DNA from: Candidatus Altimarinota bacterium
GTDB taxonomy: Bacteria > Patescibacteriota > Gracilibacteria > BD1-5 > UBA6164
Length of the DNA: 64,000 nt
Direction of reading: 5' to 3'
NCBI GenBank assembly: GCA_022565555.1
Contig: JAIUMN010000002.1
Span: forward strand, 1 to 64,000
A program made the position numbers and the translations under genes. Positions 44,867-57,558 of the stretch are shown one piece after another. Position 1 is the stretch's first letter. Each line of letters begins with the position of its first letter. Below the pieces are notes generated by a model that saw nothing but the letters and a program-made list of their open reading frames with translations, searched no databases and had not been told where the DNA came from.

Positions 44867-46417
44867 TCTTCTTTCTATAAACCTCAAAAGACTAAGTATG
44901 CTTTTCTCTTTACGTTCTATCCGTTTAATAATCTTAAATCTCTCTATATCTAAAAACCAATACTTCTTTTTTAAGTAGAGATAGAATACCTTTGTATCAA
45001 AGATAAAGCTATCATCCTGCTTTTTTTGTTCTAGATAATAAAAAACGATATCAGAGAAAAAAAGTGGAAAAATTATATCATTTTTTTGTCTCGATCAGGA
45101 GTATATGAGATGAATATGATCAATATCATGAAATCAAACTTTTCATAAAAATAACTTATAAAACTCTCATCAATCTTTAAGATATCTCAGTACCTCCTCA
45201 AGTCATCGAGAGTATGCGAGATCTTTATGTTGAACTCAAGGATAATCTAAACTATAATTTCTCTTTGCTCTCAGTATACTAGATTCATAATCACGTCTCT
45301 GCTTACACTCTTTTCATAATATCCTCATATATGTTATAAAATCATTTCAATTCAAACACTCTCCTCAGAGTATAGGAAAGAATATATGTATAATACTTTC
45401 TATATTATCAAGATTATATCACTCAAAAATCCTTTCCATAAACATCGCTATTCATTCTTCTTTTGGGAGATTATTTGCTCATCGAAATTTTCATAATAGT
45501 GTATTATTATTATATATATTGATATAGTGTGACTCTATTTCATGAGTAATAAGTTTTAATATTCTCTCTAACGGAAGGGTTGAAAATTGTTGACTTCTTG
45601 GTATCTCTAGAAACTTATCCCCATCGTATATTGATCATGCACTCGTTATTTTTGTTCGTTGGGGGAGTCAATATATTTCACATATAGTATCAAAAATTTC
45701 TCTATAATCTTTACGTGATATATTTTTTTGAAGAAATCCTTGGATTACCTGATTCTGCCTTGAGTCTTGCTCTATTCTTATAGGATTTTTTTGAGGGGCA
45801 AAGTTCCTAATCGTCTCAAGATATCACTTAATGAGTTTTTTATCAGTTTGAGATAACTTAATATTTTCTATTGTATCTATATTGGATATAAAATTATAAC
45901 ACCCCCAAAATTCCTCAGAATTACTTATAATTTTATTTCAAAAAATTTTTCTTTCTTTCTTCTCTATCTCATGTATGAGTTGTAAACTCTTCGTCTTACT
46001 AAGATGGGATACTCAAGTTCATTTTTCGATTTCAAAATCAACTCATAAGACAGATATCTCAAGTATTTCTTTTATATATTCAAGTGCTTCTATAAATAAA
46101 GTCTTTCTCAGTGATTGATGTCTTGAAAAAACAAGTGTCTTTTTTGTTTTATTAATAAGTGATTCGAGTTGCAATATCTGTATTCATATCTTGAATCTAT
46201 ACTTTAGTCACAGTTTTTCTATAGTATAGTTAGGATAGTTGAGTCATAAATATTCTTCAAATAATGTTTCATTCACATAGAGTCAATCTTCAATTTCTCT
46301 ATAACTATATGTTACTTCAATTATCTTTTCGAGTTTACCGTGAAAAATATACTTATCAGCGAGATCAATAAGCTTATCTAGATTATGAGCTCGTAGAAGC
46401 TTAAAAGAAAATAGCAT
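44852..46417 (-). CDS. DUF1704/QEGLA-type zinc peptidase-like protein
   Basis: A 521-aa protein with the HEIESH zinc-binding motif (H292, E293, H297) and, about 28 residues later, NLPKEEGIAMFMER, the counterpart of the QEGLA motif that names this family. Human relatives (MATCAP/KIAA0895) are tyrosine carboxypeptidases. The N-terminal half is helical and Lys-rich. In bacteria the family is often beside RimK-like ATP-grasp enzymes, as here (convergent, 15-base overlap). It follows the lytic transglycosylase by three bases and is probably cotranscribed. Confidence 0.85.
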
Positions 46418-46420
46418 ATT

Positions 46421-47311
46421 TTAATGATTAATTTCTATCATCCATTCTCACTCAGGTAACTCAAAACTCTTAATCCATGGATTTAAAAGCCTAATTTCCC
46501 TATAGTTGTATCCCTCGTTTTGTGACCAAACTCTTAAATCTTCCACAGGTCAGACGATGTTGATTACTTGATTTTCTGAAGGAGTATACACTCAACCTAT
46601 AAAAGTATCTATAAAGCTTTTATTTTCATAATAAGATGCAAACATATACTTGATAGCTAATATACGAAAAACGTAACGTGACGTCTCATTATTAAGAAAT
46701 AAATCATAATAATTATTTACTCATTGGGAAGCCATATCTCTTCTAAGTCAATTTTCTCAGCGATTATATGCAGCAGCAACAAGTGCCCAATCTCAGAATT
46801 GATTATATAAATCCTTAAGATATATTAATGCTGCTTCAGTAGATTTTTCAAAATGATACCTCTCATCAATATAATCATCTACTTGTAATCAGTACCTTCT
46901 TGCGGTATCAGGCATAAATTGCCAAATACCCGCAGCTCAAGCATGAGAAACTACATCATTTCGTAGTGCACTCTCAGCTATAGGTAAATATATAAAGTCC
47001 GGATGTATATCATGTTCTTGCAATCTTTCTTTAATATAAGGAATATAGAGAGGGTAGCGTTTAATATATAAAAAGGCTTGATATAAATTATTTGATACAA
47101 TGAGAAACTCTCTATCAAATCGCTCTTTCATGTCTTGTCACCGCACACCATCAAAAGAAAGTTTTTCTCATCAAAATTCTATAAGCTCTTGAGGATATGA
47201 AAACACTACCCGAGCTTCTGGGTTTTTAACCTTATTGAAAAAAAATCATCATACAACTCAAGCTATCAGCACAAAGTATACAATTCACAAAATAGAATTA
47301 TTTTTTAACAT
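46421..47311 (-). CDS. Membrane-anchored lytic transglycosylase (SLT domain)
   Basis: A 296-aa peptidoglycan-cleaving enzyme with an N-terminal signal anchor (LGIVYFVLIAGVVGGFFF, residues 8-25). The MltD-type domain has FIYLPIAESALRND with catalytic Glu113, then SHAGAAGIWQFMPDTARRYG and AALIYLKDLYNQFGDWALVAAAYNRGENG. Most of the glycines in these motifs are TGA. It is first in a unit with the DUF1704 gene (three bases apart) and divergent from dnaA. Confidence 0.92.
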
Positions 47312-47518
47312 TTTCTAAAAAATAAATATAATTAAGTTATCGAAAATAGTATAAGCATTAAGCAAAGCAAAGCAAAAATAAATATGTATAAAATATTTAT
47401 ACATAAAAAACTGTCAAATATAAATTTTCTTTTGACCTTGTTGAAAACTTTGATATTGTATCCGTACAAAATAAATAATTTATACAAAATCTTACAACAT
47501 TAAAATAATTATTAAGAA
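47312..47518. other. AT-rich dnaA upstream region, possible origin
   Basis: A 207-base intergenic gap between divergent SLT and dnaA genes. It is strongly A/T-rich and contains a short tandem AGCAA repeat near 47365-47380. Three loose DnaA-box-like 9-mers (TTATCGAAA, TTATACATA, TTATACAAA; two mismatches each to TTATCCACA) are visible, but in such AT-rich DNA this can be chance. A possible promoter (TTGACC near 47432, about 17 bases before ATTGTA) points at dnaA. Confidence 0.3.
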
Positions 47519-48943
47519 ATGGAAAATCACTACAGAGTTAAAAACATCCTTACAGAGATTATTGAAAATGTCAAAAAACAAGATTATCTGGTATATTTCC
47601 GAAAGATTACGATTTGTAAAATAGAGTCGGGATTAATCACATTTTGAACTGTATCAAGCTTTATGCGAGATAACCTGCAAGCAAAATTTTATTCTCTCGT
47701 ATTAGAGGCTACAAAAAAAGAGTTTTGAGATTCTATTACAAGTATTGATTTTATTGTTGATAATAACATTGATAACCCCTCTAATATTGATGCTGTTGAT
47801 TGCCAAAAGTTCTACAAAGAGTACTCGCGTCAACAAAAAACACCAAGTAAAAAAACTTCTCACTCACAAGTTGAAATTAAAGCTCAGTCTGCAAAAAGAT
47901 ATCTCCTTTCTAACTTTATCGTTTGAGCAGATAATCAGCTTGCATACTCAGCATGTGAAGCAGTATCGAAAAACCCTTGAAAATCATATAACCCTCTTTA
48001 CATTTATGGTGACGTATGACTTTGAAAAACTCATCTTTTACAAGCAACATGAAACGAGATACTTAAGAGGTTTAAAGATAAGAAAGTTACATATACTACA
48101 GCTGATAAATTTATTACGGAATACGTTACCGCAGTAAAAAAGAGAAATGTTGAACGTATGCGAGAAAAATTTCGTGATGCTGATGTACTCGTTGTAGATG
48201 ATGTTCAATTTCTCTCAAAGAAAGAACAAACTCAAAATGAGCTTTATAATATATTTAATATTCTCTATGATGGGAATAAGCAGATAATTATTTCCGGTGA
48301 TAGAGCTCCTAAAGAACTTACTGAGCTAGAGCCACGTCTTAGAAGTCGTTTTGAATGGGGGATAACAGTCGATATAGGAAAGCCTGATTATGAAACACGC
48401 CTTGCTATCATACAAGAAAAGGCTCGTGAAAAAGAGTTTATGATCCCACAAGATGTTGCTGAATTTATAGCGGCAAATGTAACTGAGAACGTACGTGAAC
48501 TTGAATGAGTTCTCAATCAAATGATAGCTGAATATGAGCTTACCGGAAGTACGCCAAATCTTTCAAAAATTGCTCAAAAACTTCAAAAACTCAGCTTTAC
48601 GAATGATTTACTTGGTGAATCACGTTACCTCCAGAAAAATAAAACCCTCAAAACTATACGAAGTTATGAGGATATCATAGAGGCTGTAAGTCAACATTTT
48701 GGTATAGAAAGAGAGGGGATACTCTGAGAAAATAGAAAAAAAGAGTTTATGATACCTCGTCAAGTAAGTATGTTTCTTCTTAAAACTAAGATGAGTTACA
48801 CCTATGAACGTATAGGAAATATTTTTTCTGGAAGAAATCATGCCTCAGTTCTCTATAGCTGCAACAAGCTCGAGAAACTGATGAAAAAAGATAAAAAACT
48901 TCTCTATGAAGTAAATGCTATTAAAGAAAGTATAGGAATATAA
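47519..48943 (+). CDS. dnaA: Chromosomal replication initiator protein DnaA
   Basis: Binds origin DnaA boxes and opens the duplex. 474 aa, normal. Domain III starts AKRYLLSNFIVGADNQLAYSA and has Walker A GDVGLGKT (164-171; G167 and G169 are both TGA), Walker B VLVVDDVQFL, and EPRLRSRFEWG with the arginine finger. Domain IV carries RQVSMFLLKTKMSYTYERIG and the DNA-binding signature GRNHASVLYSCNK. A terminator begins on its stop codon. Confidence 0.97.
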
Positions 48944-48975
48944 AAAAATAGAAGCTATTTAGCTTCTATTTTTTT
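48942..48975. terminator. Shared bidirectional terminator
   Basis: A 15-bp perfect stem (48942-48956 with 48961-48975) around GAAGCT/AGCTTC, with A and T runs on both sides. It contains the stop codons of dnaA and of the convergent RlmD-type gene. Confidence 0.85.
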
Positions 48976-50384
48976 ACCAGACTTACTATAGTTTCTATAT
49001 GATGCGTGTGTGGGAACATATCAACTGCTTGCACTTTTTCTATATGGTACTCTGAATTTGCAAGTATGTATTCAAGATCTCTTCATAAAGTTGCAGGATT
49101 ACAGCTTACATAGATGATTTGTTTTGTTCAAAATTTTAGTATATTGGGAAGTGCTTTGGGATGCATGCCCGCTCGAGGAGGATCTATAATAAGCAGATCA
49201 GCTTTTTGTCATCTTTCTAAATAATCCTCAAGGAAATCTTCTACTTTAGCATTTATAAACTCCATGTTGTGTATTCCATTTTTTTCAGCATTATCTTTTC
49301 CGTTTCCAGAAGCTTCTTCTACGAGTTCGACAGATATCACTTTATCCGCAATACTTGAGAATATCATTCCGATTGTGCCAGTTCCAGCATAAAGATCTAG
49401 TACAGTTCAGAGTTTCTTTTTTCAAGAATCACGTATACTAAATTTTTTTACAAGTGTATAAAGAGCTTCAGCTCACACACTATTGGTTTGAAAAAAACTC
49501 TTTGGACCAATATTAAAACGATATCAAAGAAGTATCTCTTCGATAGTTTCAGTTCCATATATCAACTCCATATCTCATATGAGTATGTCAGCTTTATGTG
49601 TATTATGAGATATATATACGGATCTAATAGTAGGGAATTGAGTTATAAGATGATTAATAAATTCTTTCAGTTCTTTAAGTGCGTCATGCTTTATTTTCTC
49701 GTTTTCAAAAAATATTGGATTAATAGAAAAAACCAGGAGAGTTTCTCCAGAAAAATACATTCTTCTCACCATAAAATGTCTCCAAAAACCTGTTCATATT
49801 TTTTGATCATAAACTGGAAGTCAGCTCTGCTTGGTGTATTCTCGAACCCTTTGATAAATAGCATTTTGTTCGTTATCTATTAAAAAACACTCGGAAAAAT
49901 CTAGTACGCGTGAAAAATCTCCACGCTTATGAAATCATATATTAAAGTCTTGGAATATCTCTTCACGATGAGATATATATTTTCCAAAGGAAAATTCTAT
50001 TTTATTTCGATATCAAAAAGTATTTTCCATACCAACAATAGGTAAAAGCAGTATTTCATTCTGATACTTTTTCAAATGAAAAAGTGCTTCTTCAATTTGC
50101 TTTTGCTTTATATCTAATTGCTCATTATAGTCTATATTTACCCAAGGAGCTCAAGGAATCATTTCATGATTTCAAGTTTCTATAGATGATTTTTCTAACA
50201 CTTGTGTTATCTGAGCTTCTAGAAAATCTTTTTTCTTCTTAATAATTCTAAGGTTAACTCTTGATCAAGGTATAGCTCATCCTGTAATAAAACAGATCTT
50301 ACCATTCTCAAGTCGTACAAAACCCTTGCCTCAAAAAACTAACTTTTCTATCTGTATATTTTCAATGATATCATTTTTTTTCAT
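48966..50384 (-). CDS. 23S rRNA/tRNA uracil-C5 methyltransferase (RlmD/TrmA type)
   Basis: A 472-aa SAM-dependent m5U methyltransferase. It has an N-terminal TRAM-like region (IEKLVFGGKGFVRLENGKICFI), the FGYRNKIEFSFG block, SFFQTNSVGAEALYTLV, the SAM-binding VLDLYAGTGTIGMIFS, DPPRAGMHPKALPNIL, and the catalytic IYVSCNPATLGRDLEYIL with C-terminal DMFPHTHHIETIVSL. No N-terminal four-Cys Fe-S cluster motif is evident, so it is nearer TrmFO-independent TrmA/RlmCD than classical RlmD. Target uridine not predictable. Confidence 0.9.
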
Positions 50385-50450
50385 AAAAAACTCTGAGAAA
50401 TAATGGCTCAGAGTGTAGGGAAGAAGTGAGAAAAAGCAAGAAATATGCTT

Positions 50451-51632
50451 TTAATTATTATTAAAATACTTCGGTACACGTTCATTAATTATCTGCAGAG
50501 TATCTGATTGAGATATATCTGAATGATGTAATTGATAAATTATGAGAAAATTCTCTTTTGTTGGATATTCTAAAAAATTAAGTATTTGTTGCACTCTGCC
50601 GTTACGTGTCATGTCTGCCAAGAATAAAATAATTTGCTCGTTAGCTGACAAATTAGAAACAACTTGCGCCTCAGTATCTATTTCTATCTTTCATATCTCA
50701 TCTCTAAATACAGGAAATGTTGCCAGAATATCTTCATACCTTCAAATAGAGCGCAATGCGGTCTCATAGGAGTTTGTATGCCACCTCGACCTTCTAATAC
50801 ATTCAGATCATTCAGGGCAATCATGTGTTATAGCATTATTCCATGGTTCATTATCGCCCCTCCCAAGAATTCTGATTTCATCTACTAATCTACCATTTCA
50901 AGTAAGGTATTGAAAATATCAATCTGCAGTACTTGCTCAAGTATTATGACGAATATTCCATCATCATGAAGTCTCTAGCTGAAGGGTAACTCCTATCATT
51001 AAAGCAAGATTATTCCATTCATCATCTGTGAGTTCACGTCAAAATAATATATATACAGAATCAATAACATCGCTATGAAATCATAACTCTTCTATTGCCA
51101 TCCCAAGAGTATAGCCATTATTTAAGTTTGGCAGAAATCAATCTTCTCACTCCAAAAAATCCCATACTACTTGTCTTTCAATAATTCATAATTTATATGC
51201 TCTTATATAGTCTTCATGGCTTATCTTAAAATTTTCAGATATTATATTTCAAAAATTAAGAGAAATTCATCATATAACTATATATTGCTGATTATTATTA
51301 AAAAATATTTCGTAAAATGTTTTATTTTCAGAAATATCTTCACTTTCATATAGACTAAATAATGTCTCATATATTCTATCTCTCAAAAATTCTGAATCTA
51401 AAGAATTATAGTATCTTCCTTCATTTTGCAATAAGGCTTTGAGTTGATTTTTTATATAATGAATGAAATCTGAATTATCATGCTGTATATGTAGATTATC
51501 AATAAAGCAATCTAATAATTCATTTTGAGTTTCAGATACAATACTTTCACGCAGACTTCTAGGAATATTTATTCAATCAGGTGAAATATTATATGGGTCA
51601 ATAGTACATAAATTTCATCATTCAACTCACAT
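50451..51632 (-). CDS. Hypothetical protein with lysozyme-like motif
   Basis: A 393-aa protein without an evident signal peptide. The segment at about residues 218-243 (LETSGGWNIRHNTGASTADG followed by YFQYL) looks like the ESG...(S/A)xGxxQ core of lytic transglycosylases and lysozymes, making E219 a candidate catalytic residue. The rest is unfamiliar, with a helical C-terminus. Good Shine-Dalgarno (GGAG). Its ATG overlaps the stop of the HD gene by one base (TAATG), so it is probably coupled to it. Family not recognised. Confidence 0.7.
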
Positions 51633-52231
51633 TATTCCTCTCCATTATTTTGTAAATCAGACCTTAGGAGTTCTGTATTCTTTTTTAAAAGTTCGTTTCG
51701 TTCTCGTATCTGAGTAGAGGTATAGAAAGTATGTCACTCGATAAGATCAAGAGCAGCATGTCTCCAATCTGGGTCTTTGATACGTATATTTTTTATAAGC
51801 TCTAACTCATGTTTTAGTCGTTTTCACCTCTCGAGAAAATCATCTCTTCAAAGATTATCAAGATCAGCATCTTTAAGGATTTTTTCAAGTAAAGTTTGAG
51901 GCGTTTCTTTTGGATTTGTAATAAGTATAAGAGATTCTATAAGAGCGATTCTATCCTCGGGGTACAGGATAGCTCTAAGGTAATTTTTCGCTATCTTTGC
52001 TCATATATATTCATTATTGTCATACTGTATCACAAAACCCGTGTCATGAAAAAGTCATGCTATAGCAAGTATCTCTAGTTCTTTTTCACTGACTCACTCT
52101 TTTTCTCAGAGATATATAGCTCGTTGCATCACTTCAAGCGCATGATCATACTGGTGATAGTAGAGTCTATCAAGTGGAAGAACGATATAGTTAACATAGT
52201 TTTTAATATCTTTGATGAGTTTTTGATTCAT
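51632..52231 (-). CDS. HD-domain phosphohydrolase
   Basis: A 199-aa protein with the HD pattern: YHQYDHALEVMQRA (H30), AIAGLFHDTGFVIQYDNNE (H62, D63), and KDADLDNLG for the last metal ligand. Likely a metal-dependent phosphohydrolase acting on a nucleotide or cyclic nucleotide; the substrate is not predictable. It sits six bases downstream of rseP and its stop codon overlaps the start of the lysozyme-like gene. Confidence 0.88.
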
Positions 52232-52237
52232 AATTCC

Positions 52238-53557
52238 TTAATCTCATATAATACGTATAATATCATTATATGCTATTAAGAGAGAAAGTGCAATTAATAG
52301 AATAAAAAATATCACGTGCACCATATTTTCTATACCGATAAGTTTTGTATTTTTTCAGACGATTCGCTCAAGTCCAGTACGTATCCAGAGAAGAAGAAGA
52401 CGTCCTCCATCAAGAGCAGGTATAGGAAGAAGATTAAAAAGAGCAAGGTTTATCGATATCACTGCCGCGAGTACTGAAAGAAGCATAAGTCCTGATGAGA
52501 GTGAAAGTGTAACAACTTGCACTATCCCTATTGGTCCTGCAACATATTCAATTGCCTCACTTCGCTCTTCTGGTACTTCTGGAAATATAAGTTTTCTCAG
52601 TATCATGTATATCCCTCTTGTTCAAAGCTCTAGTTGTGCAATAGTCTCCTCTCAAGCAACTTTTAATGATTCTAAAAATCAGAAATTATATTTAAAATCC
52701 TCATTTCTAACAATATTAGGCGCAAGATAGCTTCCTATCTTTCCTTCACTTGAAGGTGTCACAACTAGATCAATATATTCTCCATCTCTCTCAACTCAAA
52801 AAGCTATAGGTGTAAGTGGAAAACTTGATATATATTCTTGAAGTGACTCTATGTTTTCAAATTCAAGTCCATCGATTGATATAACCCTATCTCCATCTCG
52901 TATACCACTTTGAAATGCAATACTTTCCTCTATAGGGTATAGAAGTATTCATGGTTCTTCTTTTAATATTCAGTTCTCAATTGCTTGTTCAAAACTTGGG
53001 AGTACATACGAAGTTTGCTGAGTAGGGATTATAGTATTTACTCCGATAGGCTGAGCTCAAACAAGAAATATTCATACAAATATTATGTAAGCTGCAAATA
53101 TATTCATGATTACACCCGCGAGAAGCACAAGTGATTTTTGCCATATATTTTTTTCAAAAAAGTTTTCTCCAGGTCTTTGGTTTTTTAAAAATTCAAGAAG
53201 ATATTTTTTTTCTGATTTTTTTAATTCTTGTCATTTTTTATCAAAAATATCTCTACCAGTCTCAAGGGCACTTTTTATTTCATTTTGTCATATTCGAGCT
53301 CATTTTTTATCAAAAATGTTAAAATATAATTCCGATTCTCAAGTAATTTTTACAAAACCTCAAAGTGGTATCCAGTTAAGTGAAAAGAGGGTTCAACTTT
53401 TGTTTTTCCATAGTTTTTTAGCCCGAGGAGGTATGCCAAGACCAAATTCTTCGACATGTATCCCAAATATACGCGCTGTTTTATAGTGTCAGTACTCATG
53501 AACTAAAACAAGAATAGAAAAAATAATAAGACTGACGAGTATTCAGAGGAAAATCAT
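52238..53557 (-). CDS. rseP: Site-2 protease RseP family, membrane zinc metalloprotease
   Basis: Cleaves membrane-embedded substrates such as anti-sigma factors or signal peptides. The 439-aa protein has the zinc site HEYGH (H20, E21, H24; the glycine between is TGA), one PDZ domain (ESIAFQSGIRDGDRVISIDG), and the C-terminal LFNLLPIPALDGGRLLLLWI. A charged insert of about 80 residues lies between the first two helices. It heads an rseP-HD-(lysozyme-like) unit. Confidence 0.95.
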
Positions 53558-53626
53558 AGATTAATAGTAATATGTAAAGTATCCCAATTATAGGAAAAAT
53601 ACAAAGATTACAAGCTGAGATTTTTG

Positions 53627-53656
53627 TTTGCAAAGTAGGGTAGTTTAGTGTATAAT
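53627..53656 (+). promoter_or_regulatory. Candidate promoter for the 1,289-aa gene
   Basis: TTTGCA (53627-53632) and a consensus TATAAT (53651-53656), 18 bases apart, 29 bases before the ATG. Confidence 0.55.
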
Positions 53657-53684
53657 ATAAAAAATATTTTTATAAAAATATAAT

Positions 53685-56600
53685 ATGTCAATCAATACAC
53701 AAAGAGATGAAATGAATGCATCACTTGAGTCAGGGGATAAAAAACAAGGAAACATAGAAAACCTAGAAACAAAAGTATATAATCTATATGTAGAAAGAGG
53801 TATTCATGAGCAATGAGTGAGTTTTGTAAATCATATCATGAGTCTTCCTGATAGTGATACAAGCTATCAAGATGATGTTATGGCTTTCATTAATTGAAAA
53901 ACTGAGTTTGATACCCTGTGAGAGGATTTTCGTGGAAAGATGAGTCTATGAAAAATAAAAGCGCGAGTTGCTCCAGAATATGCACGCTATAAGTCTCGGA
54001 GAGTCGAAATGAAAAAACTAGTTCAAAAACACTTTGATATAAGTGAAGAACAATATGTACGTCATATTGAACCTAAAGTAAAACTCCTTTCTCAAGAAAA
54101 GCTTCAAGACTATACAAGGAGTAGCGAAATGCTTAAAAAATTTTTTCAAGATGAATGAATTCAAGAACCTCAAAGAAAAAATATCAAATGATTTTTAGAG
54201 TCACTTAATATAGATTCGAAGCTTTGATCATTTTCATCAGATAAAAAACAAGAGCTTGAGTACTTACTGAACGAAGCAATACATAGTACGCCGGTGAACT
54301 CTCCACTCTTTGGTCAACGAGTAAATAACCTTATACATAGATTACTCGCTGAGTGAGTTTTTGATAGTATGCAGAAAAAAGAGTTGATACTCGCATTTCT
54401 CCCAACCATCAGCCTCTCAAAAATCCAAAGCCTCTGACTTATGTCTGAAGCAGAGATTGACTGATATATACAAAGAGAATTTATATCTGACATATCATCA
54501 TCCCATAAACAAGAGGCTCTGAGACAGATAAAAAATAAAGCTCAGGATATTGAGATACCTACAACATCTCTTACACTAAATTCTACAAGTATACTTGATA
54601 CACTTACTGAAAATTCCAATTTTGACCGCTTCATACATGAGATACAGGACTTCCATAGAATTACTAATAGTAAAGAGATTACTGATTTTGATACCCTTAT
54701 AGATATGATTTCATCTGAACTTTCAGAGAAAATAATATGAATAGAAAATTTTACTCGATGAAATATACTAGCACTCTATGCGAAAAATTGATCTCAAGAC
54801 GAAATCCAATATCATGAGATAGTTTCAACACAATCTGAAAATCCGCCTCATGACAGAATAGTATTCCGAAATAGATGATGAAATGGGGTATATAATACGA
54901 GTTCTGAAAAACTTGAATATCAAAGCTATTCTGACTTTCACAAGCTTATATCTGATCCTAAACTCATAGGAAAAGCTGAATTTATTTCTAAAAATATTTT
55001 TGAAGAGAAGCTCGACACTTGAGAACTAAGCCAAGTTGAAGGAGAATATAACTTTGAAGTGACAAATATATGAGAAAACTTTAATACAGATAGACTCAAG
55101 CAAGCTATAGATATTCTTGATGCCAATTGAAAAAAATACTCCTTAGGGGTTTGAACAACCTTTAAAACAGATTGAACACTTGCAAATGGTTGAGATGATC
55201 TTTATACTATTACTCATATAGATGAGTCAAAACTCCCATGATGAGAAATACAGCTTATAAATATCGGCGGAAAAGGAGAGAAAATTGATTTTGAAACATT
55301 TTTTGAAACATGGAAAGGGAAGAAGACTAAACGTGTTGCAAAAGTTACTTCGTGAGAAGAGCTTATAGCAGATATCAATACAGAAAAATCAGTTTGGTCA
55401 CAAACAAAATATGAAAGTGGGAAATTAATGGATGAATCATATCCAAAAGGAAGTCAAGAAGTTGAGTTTCTTGTGTCAGATACAAAGTTATCACTATGAG
55501 ATGATACTAATCTCATTAAAATACATTCTATAAGTTGAACGAGTGCAAAAATATCATTTTGAAAGTATGAGTGAAAAGTTATACCAAATAGCCTAAAAGG
55601 AAAAAAAGGAAAATGAGCAAACTATAGTGTTTCAAAAGATGTTGTGGAGGTAAGCCTTGGTATGCTTGCAAATTGGACCAAAGAAGCTGACCTTAAGCCA
55701 AAAAATATCAAATGAGAAAATATACCAGAAAAACTTCCAGAGTCTGCAAAAATTGGTGGGAGCTTATGATCTTACTACCTAAATAACTTTGCAAATATTG
55801 CATCTCTTGTTGCAGCTTGAAAAACTTGGTGAGATAATATGAAAAATTATTTTGAAGAAGGGACTAATGAACAAGCTATGAGACTTGCTTCAAAACTTCC
55901 TGTATTTTCTGATGAACAAAAGTCAGCTATGAAGATGCGCTTGGAACAATCAGAGAAAAAACATACTGATGAAGCTCTTGAAAAACTTAAGGTCCTTGAT
56001 TCTGCTCCAGCAACTGAACTCGTAGCGAAATGGCTCACAAATAAGTATTCTACAGAATCAAGAAAGGTAGCATCACTTCTTTATATGCTTGAAAAGTATG
56101 GTGTTCTCTATGAGAAAGATGCTATGATGGCTTATAAATGAACATTTTTATTTTATAAGGCATTTGGAGGTGAGGTATGAGATGAATTATATATGCAATA
56201 TAAAGATGAATGCGAAAGAGCTACACCTCCAAAACAATTTCTTGAAGAAGATTTGATGTATAAACTTATATCACTGAGGTGTAAGTGAAAGATAAAGCCG
56301 CCACTAAGAGGGCGCTTATATAAGGAGGTTGAGGCAATTATGTGAAAGTGACTCACAGATGAGTTAGAAAAAGGAAAAAAAGATGCAGAAAAGAAGGGGA
56401 CTTTTGCTGAAAAAGAACAGTTTGCATTTTGAGAACTTGAAAGTGGTGGATATCCAAATGCGATGTGAGCATTTGAAGCTATGGTTGGAAAATGAAATAC
56501 ACCTCAAAGACTCAATAAACTTCCTTTTGTTATGCTTACAAGTTGAGCAGCAAAATCATTTTCAGCGCAACTCACTAATAAGTTTAAACTTGGTAATCTT

Positions 56601-57554
56601 GTTTTAACAACTTTTTTTACTCATAGTAGCGCGCATACAGATCTCTTTAATAGAGTAGTTGTTTCTCTCTCTCATGATATAGCTCAAAAGCTTTGAGGAA
56701 GGTATAGTGATATGTGAAAAAAAGCAGATAAGCTTATTAATGGGATGAAGTGAAAAACTGAAACAGAACGCATACATGCTGCGAAAGAGTTCTATGAAAG
56801 TGAGGATGGCTTGTATGAGGATATATTAGGACGTAGTCTCCTTATGATGAATACTCAAAAGGCTGATAAGATAACTGAATTTGAAACATGGCTTAGAGAT
56901 CATAGTGATACAAATCCTGATTATAAAGAGTATTGTTCTCTATTAGATGTAGCTTTTGAAATGGGTGCAGATAAATTTTTCTGAGAGCAGGAAGAGCTCT
57001 TAACAGATGCTTTTCATATAGCAGATAAAGACCATTGAGGTATGACTTGAATGGATACAAAAGCTTTTGTAAAAAAGTTTATAGTACCGCAGTCTTGAGG
57101 AGTTTGATTTAGAAATGTAAAGATGGGTAATAAAGTTTGGAAAGAGATAATTAATAAGATTGATTACCTGACCCAAAGTGATGTAGATATATCCTATAAA
57201 CGTCACAGGATATGAAAGCTCCTTGCTGACTTAATGGATGGTATCTCTCCAACTTATGCTCAAAATCCACGAGAATTAAATTGAGTACTCACAAATCCTG
57301 CATCTGTTTTTTATACTCGATTTAATAGTTGGTGAGTTCAAAGCTCAGACTTCGCGCTCTGAGGCGAAACATTTGAAGAGTCTAAAAAATGACAACAAGT
57401 AATAAATAGATATATAGATAATATATTAGCTGGAAGTTCTGTATGAACTGAGGCAAACACATACTCTATGAAAAATATCACCAATAGAGTTCAGTCCTGA
57501 GTTGCTGATAATCTGAATCAAAATCCCTATAACTCTTATGATAATATAGTATAA
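53685..57554 (+). CDS. Very large hypothetical protein
   Basis: A 1,289-aa protein with one open frame once TGA is Gly (about 75 TGAs). Charged, mostly helical, no signal peptide and no long hydrophobic stretch, so probably cytoplasmic. A beta-richer middle part (KGEKIDFETFFETWKGKKTK, then VAKVTSGEELIAD) lies near 520-560. The C-terminal half has helical runs such as DEALEKLKVLDSAPATELVA and SLSHDIAQKLGGRYSD. I find no known motif. It stands as a single-gene unit with a good promoter and its own terminator. Confidence 0.8.
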
Positions 57555-57558
57555 TAGT

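Noticed and set aside
47312-47518. Firm call of the chromosomal origin
   Set aside because: Only weak DnaA-box-like 9-mers are present in AT-rich DNA; listed as a low-confidence possibility only.
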